Shown in pieces: positions 8,738-13,220 of a DNA stretch of 13,220 nucleotides; position 1 is the first letter of the stretch, and the number at the start of each line of letters is the position of its first letter. Location of the stretch: assembly GCA_003990745.1 (NCBI GenBank), contig RBNI01004954.1, forward strand, positions 1 through 13,220, read 5' to 3'. Source of the DNA: Jimgerdemannia flammicorona (taxonomy: Eukaryota > Mucoromycota > Endogonomycetes > Endogonales > Endogonaceae). Below the pieces are notes generated by a model. The model made no database searches, had not been told where the DNA came from, and saw nothing but the letters and a program-made list of their open reading frames with translations. The position numbers were made by a program, and so were the translations under genes.

Positions 8738-9831
8738 TGACCACCAAGATCTACAACTGCATCTGCACTAACATTTGGAATGCCATTATCAACCGAGCCA
8801 TACCCCCTCTGTCCCTCAGAATATCCATAGCCTAGCACCCCTCTACTTTATAGAAGCCAGATGGAATGCCCTGAACATGCTTAATGAGGTCCACCAGATC
8901 AGACAAATCTCAAGCTACTACCAGATCAGCTGCCTCCTGGAAGATATGGTCGAACACCACTATAATACAGACATTACCCAGATGGCTCAACACCAGAAGC
9001 TCATCGCCTGTAAACACTGAGAACTCTTTTATGAGTACAGCACCTTTATTCCATGCCTCTGAGTTACTACCAGCAAAATGGTTGCTATCCTGTCCTATAG
9101 CCAAATCGATGACATGATACAAGAACTCAACCACAAGTATCTCGAATATGTTCAGACTACTGACAGAACTTTCCCACACCCCGATGACCACATCCTACAA
9201 ATGCCCCAAGTTGGATACACTATGAAGGACGTCTATGATATAATCTACTTTAACAAAGACGAAGCAGAAGACAATGATCTCTGATGCCAATATGACCTTA
9301 AGCCAAGGATCTCTACCAACCCTGATCACACCACCAACCTTGCCAATGAACTTACAACAGTTCATAACCACATACAAGACTTATTGGGACAATGACCACT
9401 GGCATGAATACTAACCCACGTTTACTCCTGATTACTTCAACTACAATGAAGAGACCGGAGAATACAACCTGTACCTTCAGACAACCCTTGAGACCAAACC
9501 AACCACCCCACCACCCGAGTATGAGCAGTATGAACCATAGCCACCAGCATACTACAATTCTGCAACTCATAGTGCTGTAACCTACAGAAGGTATACAGAC
9601 AGCGAATCTGATGAAAACAAAGACAATACACCACTTCTTTACCCCCTAACATCTTATCCAGCATACGAAACAGATGATGCTATCCTGTGGGATAGAGATG
9701 AAGTTCCAATGTATTATTACCTCAGCCAACAAGGAGAAGTAATCTGTGAACCACTCTTCCTAGATGACTACTTCATCAGAGATAATGTCATTGATGGTGA
9801 TATCATTGAAGACTATCCAGACAGTGCCTAA
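8738..9831 (+). pseudogene. LTR-encoded accessory ORF of element A (unknown protein, ~360 codons, broken)
   Basis: I do not recognise this protein. It starts at ATG 8738 (MTTKIYNCICTNIWNAI) and shifts frame near 8810-8835 into PLYFIEARWNALNMLNEVHQ. That frame continues with TGA stops at 9018, about 9057 and 9282, and shifts again between about 9250 and 9290. The last frame runs from LPTLITPPTLPMNLQQ through Tyr- and acid-rich sequence to a strongly acidic end (DNVIDGDIIEDYPDSA) and TAA 9829-9831. Internal TAA (9409) and TAG (9535) are likely CAA/CAG decay. The N-terminal half looks helical (EVHQIRQISSYYQISCLLED), and the C-terminal half is Pro/Tyr/Asp/Glu-rich. There is no membrane segment or signal peptide. 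It lies wholly inside U3, between two TATA-like boxes. Coding is inferred from long stretches open apart from decay-type stops. Confidence 0.6.
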
Positions 9832-9878
9832 ACCTATAAATAGCTTAGCAGTCATAGTATAGTTAGATTAGCCTTGTA

Positions 9879-9964
9879 TGACGTAACTGTGAACTGACTC
9901 AGCAGTCAGACAATCTCTTGATATGTCAGATCACTCTTGTACTATATGACTGCATTCTGACTCA
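9879..9964 (+). promoter_or_regulatory. Cluster of bZIP-type sites upstream of the genomic TATA box
   Basis: TGACGTAA (9879-9886, CRE/ATF-like) and two exact TGACTCA heptamers (9895-9901 and 9958-9964, the Gcn4/AP-1 consensus) lie 55-140 bp before the TATA box. Both heptamers sit in a longer shared TGACTCAGCA. They suggest stress- or starvation-type control of the retrotransposon, as bZIP factors act in fungi. Binding is inferred. Confidence 0.5.
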
Positions 9965-10020
9965 GCAAAGCACTTAGTGCTACATCCATATCTAGCACAG
10001 TCCAGATAGTCCCTCACTAG

Positions 10021-10028
10021 TATAAATA
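10021..10028 (+). promoter_or_regulatory. TATA box of the element A genomic promoter
   Basis: TATAAATA sits in a C-rich setting (CTAG-TATAAATA-CCCCC). Transcription would start about 25-35 bp downstream, placing the R start near 10050. The equivalent box of the 5' LTR lies off the window, beyond the insertion. Confidence 0.7.
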
Positions 10029-10145
10029 CCCCCTCCCCCAGACCTCAGAATCTCAGACCTGAACAATCTGAACACAACTTCTGAGTACTTCCCCACAATA
10101 TTCCTTCACACAACTACTCCTAGTATAGCAATATCATGAATAGCA

Positions 10146-10151
10146 AATAAA
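10146..10151 (+). terminator. Polyadenylation signal in the 3' LTR
   Basis: AATAAA is conserved at the same place in the 5' remnant (1517-1522), about 120 bp past the TATA box. It fits the end of R and the start of U5. Confidence 0.5.
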
Positions 10152-10509
10152 CCTATTTAATAATCCACAAATTACTCTTAAGTAAATCTGCTCTCCGTTA
10201 GGTCCCACTCCTAACTCCATCACAAAATTTCCTAATTGGATATTATCTGTAGTGATATGCCAATTCAACTAAGCTGGTCTTAGTTTCTTGAACTTCCTGA
10301 AATATGGAAAATCCTGAACATCCAGAACTAGTCTGAAAAAGGACTTTGGTTGAGATGTCAACCCGATCTTGAAATCAATAAGCATAGAGGATGTACTCCA
10401 TATGAAATTGATCTTAACTATAAGAAAACAGTCTTCTAGAATATCTAGAACTTCCAGAAAACCCTTCCAGAACTATGTAACAGTTACCCTAAAAAGCAAC
10501 CCTCTTATA

Positions 10510-10589
10510 CTTCTTGTGCTCTGATCTAGTGGCTTGCAAGGAAAGGCTGTCTCCTGTGCTGATATCATCATTCTGGGGTCACTATTACA
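10510..10589 (-). repeat. Truncated start of a second family-B LTR (target of element A)
   Basis: These 80 bp align without gaps to 12269-12348 with nine differences, all transitions. On the minus strand it opens TGTAATAGTGACCCC, the LTR start. Homology stops exactly where the 3' LTR of A ends, so element A inserted about 80 bp into this B copy. The rest should lie left of the window. Confidence 0.85.
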
Positions 10590-10741
10590 ATATATATATT
10601 ATTGGAGCAATCTATTCTTATAACTTTTGAATTAGTTAATATATGTATTTGTATATAGTTAAAGATATGATTAATTTTATCATTTGATAAGAATTTTGTC
10701 ATCATAAAAATTTATTATATATATATATATTATATATATAT
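10590..10741. other. AT-rich spacer between family-B copies
   Basis: Very AT-rich DNA with (TA)n runs at 10715-10741. It shares phrases such as CTTATAAC...GAAT...TATAGTTAAAGATAT with the AT-rich DNA right of 12349. I see no gene, polypurine tract or primer-binding site here. Confidence 0.6.
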
Positions 10742-10970
10742 TGTCATATAGTGGTCGCTGAGTCCTTCAAATATGCTAGATTCTCTTCAAGGTGTATCTC
10801 TTAGACTAACTCAAGTTTGTTATAAGCAAGTTCTTATTGGAGTGCCTTCTCAAGGTCTTATAGTCCTCAAACTTCTTATCTTTAACTGTCTTGTTATCTT
10901 TTAGATTACTTGCAAGAAAGTGTATGTAAGTGAAACCAGAACTGACTTTATTTCAGAGGAAATAAGAGGA

Positions 10971-10981
10971 GTATTTATATA
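10971..10981 (-). promoter_or_regulatory. TATA box of the family-B LTR (minus strand)
   Basis: TATATAAATAC on the minus strand resembles the AGTATAAATAC of element A. It lies downstream of the ORF and tandem repeats, about 230 bp before the proposed LTR end, where a genomic promoter would sit. Confidence 0.5.
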
Positions 10982-11080
10982 AAATATAATTCAATAGTTG
11001 CTAAGATATAAAGCTAAATATAAATTCCAATAACTAAAACTACTAAATTCCAGGGTCAGTACTGATGGTTGTACAGGTTC

Positions 11081-11246
11081 CAGATGCTGGTATAATTCAG
11101 TATCACATCAGAATACTGGTGCTGGTATTATTTAGTATTATATCAAAATACTAGTACTGGAACAATTCTGCATCACCTCAAAATACCAGTGCTGGAACAA
11201 TTCTACATCATCTCAGAATGCCAGTGCTGGCATTATCCAGTATAAC
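11081..11246. repeat. 35 bp tandem repeat, about 4.7 copies
   Basis: Units begin at 11081, 11116, 11151, 11186 and 11221 (the last partial) with no length change. The consensus is CCAGTGCTGG, then a variable half, then TCA-AAATA. Each unit carries a CCAG-TGCTGG-type near-palindrome. The array lies between the ORF stop and the TATA box of the B LTR, an enhancer-like position. Confidence 0.88.
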
Positions 11247-11253
11247 AAGGGAC

Positions 11254-12019
11254 TTAGAGTAGAAATTTCAGGATCATGAGGGCTTCATCCTTGTTATCAC
11301 TGAAGGAGATGAGATCTGCGAATTCATCATATAGGTTATATATACATTTCACATACTTCACATACTTCATTGTATATTTTGTATATGTCGAAGTCATGTG
11401 GGATGATGTCATCACTGATGACATCATCACATTCGGCAGTGGTGACAGTGGGAACAAGAAGATCTAGAGCTCTCCAGTCTATGAGGTTCTCTTCCACAAA
11501 ATAGGGAACAAATGTGAGGTCTTGGAGAGGTCTAACCTGGATGCTTGGGCCTTAGAATACTGAGATCAATCCTTGCAGGAATTGGTCTGGGTTGTCCTGG
11601 AGGATGGGGTGCCAGAAGTCTTCTACTTTATCACTGTTGAGGGTGATAGTGAACTGGACTTCTGTAGCCACCCTGGCTTCTAGTACATTGATACAGCAAG
11701 ATGACAGATCTCTGAAATCTGAGACTCTAACATACTCCAAGTTGGAGATCAACTATGGTGCATGCCTGAAGATCTGATGGATCTTCTTAGCTGTCCTTGT
11801 TTTGTATATATCCATGGAAGTGGCATCTTGTAGCTCTTGAGTACTGGTCTGTGGGAACTTCTGGCAGAGGAGGTTTTCTATTTTATACTCCTGCCACATT
11901 TGGAGGTATTCGGTAGCAATGGTGATCCTTGTTTCCATTTCACAGTGGTAGAGGATATAATAATAAGAGTCACCAGTACCCAGGTTGATACTAGGAGTCC
12001 TTCTTGAGCGGGTCCTCAT
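11254..12019 (-). pseudogene. LTR-encoded ORF of family B (unknown protein, ~255 codons, broken)
   Basis: I do not recognise the product. The minus-strand frame from ATG 12019 (MRTRSRRTPSINLGTG) passes stops at 11755 (TAG) and 11554 (TAA). It then runs through VRPLQDLTFVPYFVEENLID to an acidic segment (ECDDVISDDIIPHDFDIYK). A shift near 11340, at a TATATA run, leads into YNLYDEFADLISFSDNK and ends at TAA 11256-11254, eight bases before the tandem repeats. A second ATG at 12111 opens another frame (MKCLLPAKPQGQG) that stops near 12019, so the true start may be earlier with a frameshift. It resembles the LTR ORF of A in position, helical N-terminal half (TEYLQMWQEYKIENLL) and acidic C-terminus. 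Homology between the two is only suggestive. Confidence 0.5.
11402..11428. repeat. Perfect 12 bp palindrome with 3 bp spacer
   Basis: GATGATGTCATC, ACT, GATGACATCATC. Each arm holds TGATGTCA/TGACATCA, one base from the CRE consensus TGACGTCA. It lies inside the 3' part of the B ORF, over the codons of its acidic segment. Confidence 0.85.
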
Positions 12020-12186
12020 AGCTCTTCTGATGTCTTAGAACATCCTTTTTTCGACTGAGGTGCCTTAGTGATTCCTTGACCTTGAGGTTTGGCAGGCAGT
12101 AGGCATTTCATTTGTAGTAAGTCTTTAAGCTATTTTGGGATTAGTGGGTCTTATTGGTTGCTGCTACTATAGTTTCTTGATCCTTC

Positions 12187-12194
12187 TTTTATAT
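12187..12194 (-). promoter_or_regulatory. TATA-like box upstream of the family-B ORF
   Basis: ATATAAAA on the minus strand (GGAATATAAAAGAAGG) lies about 155 bp after the LTR start and 75-170 bp before the two candidate ATGs. It parallels the box before the LTR ORF of element A. Confidence 0.4.
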
Positions 12195-12348
12195 TCCTCA
12201 AGATACTTGTGCTGTGGTCACAATGACTCACAGTTGGTCATCATTACTCATCTCATATGCTGTATGATCTTCTTGTGCTCCAATCTGGTGACTTGCAAGG
12301 AAAGACTATCTCCTATGCTGATGTCATCATTCTGGGGTCACTGTTACA

Positions 12349-13220
12349 ATATAGTAATAGTTAGAAATACTTATAACATTATTTGACTATAGTTTAGAAT
12401 ATATAGTATTATTCAATATATATATTTCAATAAGATTTTAAAGATATATAGTGTTTTAAAGAAATACTTATCAATTTTTGCACTATATACAATAATTATT
12501 ATTTTCTTACATACTAGTGAAATTCAATATTATATAAAATTATTTGTGATCAGTTTAATAACAGTTGGAAATGCTTATAAATTTAATGATTATAGTTTTT
12601 GAATATATAGTATTATTTGATACTTATCTTTCTATATAGTTAAAAAGTTATATTACAAATAATATTTCACCAATTGTGCTATTTTATATAAAATTTTGTA
12701 TTTCTAAAAATATATCAGCACATTTATAATTAAACCATTTTGAAATAACAGATTGTCTAACTCAATCCAGTAATTCTGTTTCATATATTGGATATACAAT
12801 TTTTACAATATGGGTTTATGATCATATAACTAGATATTAGTTTTGAAATTTCAGTATTTTACTATACAATAATCATTATAACTTTATAATAACTATAATT
12901 TCTGAATATGTATTATTGGACACATATATTTCTATATAATTACAGAGTTATATTTTAAAGATATTAATATTTTAAAGAAATATTCACTAATTGTAATTTT
13001 TATACTATATATATACTAATATGATTGTCTTTTCTTACAAAGTATTTCTAAACTATATAGTATAATTTAATATTTATGTATATTTATAATCAAACTGTTT
13101 ATTAGTGTATATATAAAATTTGTCATATATACTAAAATTTCACAGTTGAGATACTTATAATAACCAACTTTTATATTATATATATATATATAGTCAAATT
13201 GTTTTACTATATAATTATCA
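12349..13220. repeat. AT-rich degenerate repeat region, no gene seen
   Basis: Phrases recur at irregular spacing. TTAGAAATACTTATAA (12361) matches TTGGAAATGCTTATAA (12565) and TTGAGATACTTATAA (13145). TATAGTTT-GAATATATAGTATTATT occurs at about 12388 and 12591. TTTTAAAGATAT...TTTTAAAGAAATA occurs at about 12436 and 12953. This looks like an old, diverged AT-rich satellite-like array into which the B LTRs inserted. No ORF of note occurs on either strand. Confidence 0.6.

Larger units (their letters stand above)
1449..10509 (+). mobile_element. Element A: degenerate Ty3/gypsy chromovirus with dUTPase domain
   Basis: It is bounded by direct repeats (1449-1880 and 10078-10509). The domain order is Gag, CCHC knuckle, dUTPase, protease, RT, RNase H, integrase, GPF/Y-like module and chromodomain, then a polypurine tract and the 3' LTR. 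Integrase after RT/RNase H defines Ty3/gypsy, and the C-terminal chromodomain defines the chromovirus group. The coding region carries more than 30 in-frame stops but is otherwise nearly collinear. It cannot be autonomous. The right edge abuts LTR-family B DNA at 10510, so the target was an older B copy; CTTCT (10510-10514) is the predicted target-site duplication, with its partner off the window. Confidence 0.93.
8449..10509 (+). repeat. 3' LTR of element A, complete (2,061 bp)
   Basis: It starts TGTAAG immediately after the polypurine tract. It ends CTTATA, where the 5' copy keeps CTTACA, so the termini were a perfect 6 bp inverted repeat with TG...CA. Only the last 432 bp have a partner in the window. 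The order is short tandem repeats, TATA-like box, long broken ORF, bZIP-type sites, TATA box (10021), AATAAA (10146), and U5 carrying the start of Gag. At more than 2 kb it is long for a fungal gypsy LTR, and most of the excess is the ORF. Confidence 0.85.
10742..12348 (-). mobile_element. Family-B solo LTR (~1.6 kb) carrying its own ORF
   Basis: On the minus strand it opens TGTAACAGTGACCCC at 12348, confirmed by the second copy at 10589. It appears to end ...CCACTATATGACA at 10742. ATAT flanks both ends, as a 4 bp target duplication would, although the context is low-complexity. The order mirrors the LTR of element A: TATA-like box (12194-12187), broken ORF (12019-11254), tandem repeats (11246-11081), TATA box (10981-10971), and about 230 bp to the CA end. 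No polymerase genes are present, hence 'solo LTR'. The 10742 end has no second copy to confirm it. Confidence 0.55.

Noticed and set aside
9832..10509. A shorter 3' LTR starting after the U3 ORF
   Set aside because: There is no polypurine tract near 9832. The tract at 8435-8447 followed by TGTAAG, complementary to the CTTACA end, fixes the start at 8449.
11081..11246. CRISPR-like array
   Set aside because: Units are contiguous 35 bp tandem repeats with no unique spacers, in a eukaryotic transposon setting.
10510..12348. The two B copies as 5' and 3' LTRs of one very small element with a 152 bp interior
   Set aside because: 10590-10741 has no polypurine tract or primer site and looks like the flanking AT-rich repeat. 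Two separate insertions fit better, though it cannot be excluded.

Overview
The window looks like a transposon graveyard from a eukaryote, most likely a filamentous fungus and plausibly a basidiomycete. The evidence is a chromodomain-bearing Ty3/gypsy element, a non-LTR-type ORF, AT-rich low-complexity DNA and transition-only decay. dUTPase-carrying Ty3/gypsy elements are, to my knowledge, described from basidiomycetes. I see no certain host gene, and no rRNA, tRNA or CRISPR array.

Layout. (1) 1-1448, minus strand: a GC-rich insertion with one intact ORF, open at the left edge. It looks like the ORF1 protein of a non-LTR retrotransposon, with two RRM-like folds and a basic/acidic helix. It is the youngest layer. 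(2) 1449-10509, plus strand: a degenerate Ty3/gypsy chromovirus ('element A'). Its 5' LTR keeps only the R-U5 part (1449-1880) because the layer-1 element sits in it. The internal region encodes Gag, zinc knuckle, dUTPase, protease, reverse transcriptase, RNase H, integrase and chromodomain. A polypurine tract (8435-8447) and a complete 2.06 kb 3' LTR (8449-10509; TGTAAG...CTTACA ends) follow. (3) 10510-10589, minus strand: the first 80 bp of a second LTR family ('B'), into which element A inserted. (4) 10742-12348, minus strand: a second B copy, apparently a solo LTR of about 1.6 kb. (5) 10590-10741 and 12349-13220: AT-rich degenerate repeats that hosted the B copies.

The polyprotein of A was one long ORF. 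Gag reads in one frame from inside the LTR, across the LTR/internal junction, to 3517. A 47 bp addition (38 nt of nearly pure A plus a 9 bp target duplication) then shifts the frame. From 3556 everything through the chromodomain is in one frame, broken only by stop codons. Most stops are TGA where Arg (CGA) or Trp is expected. The two LTR copies differ only by transitions, so the decay looks like RIP or cytosine-methylation deamination.

The most unusual feature is that both LTR families seem to carry their own gene inside the LTR. A has a broken ORF of about 360 codons (8738-9831) and B one of about 255 codons (12019-11254, minus strand). Each lies between an upstream TATA-like box and the downstream TATA box that would drive the genomic transcript. 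Both proteins end in acidic segments and match nothing I recognise.
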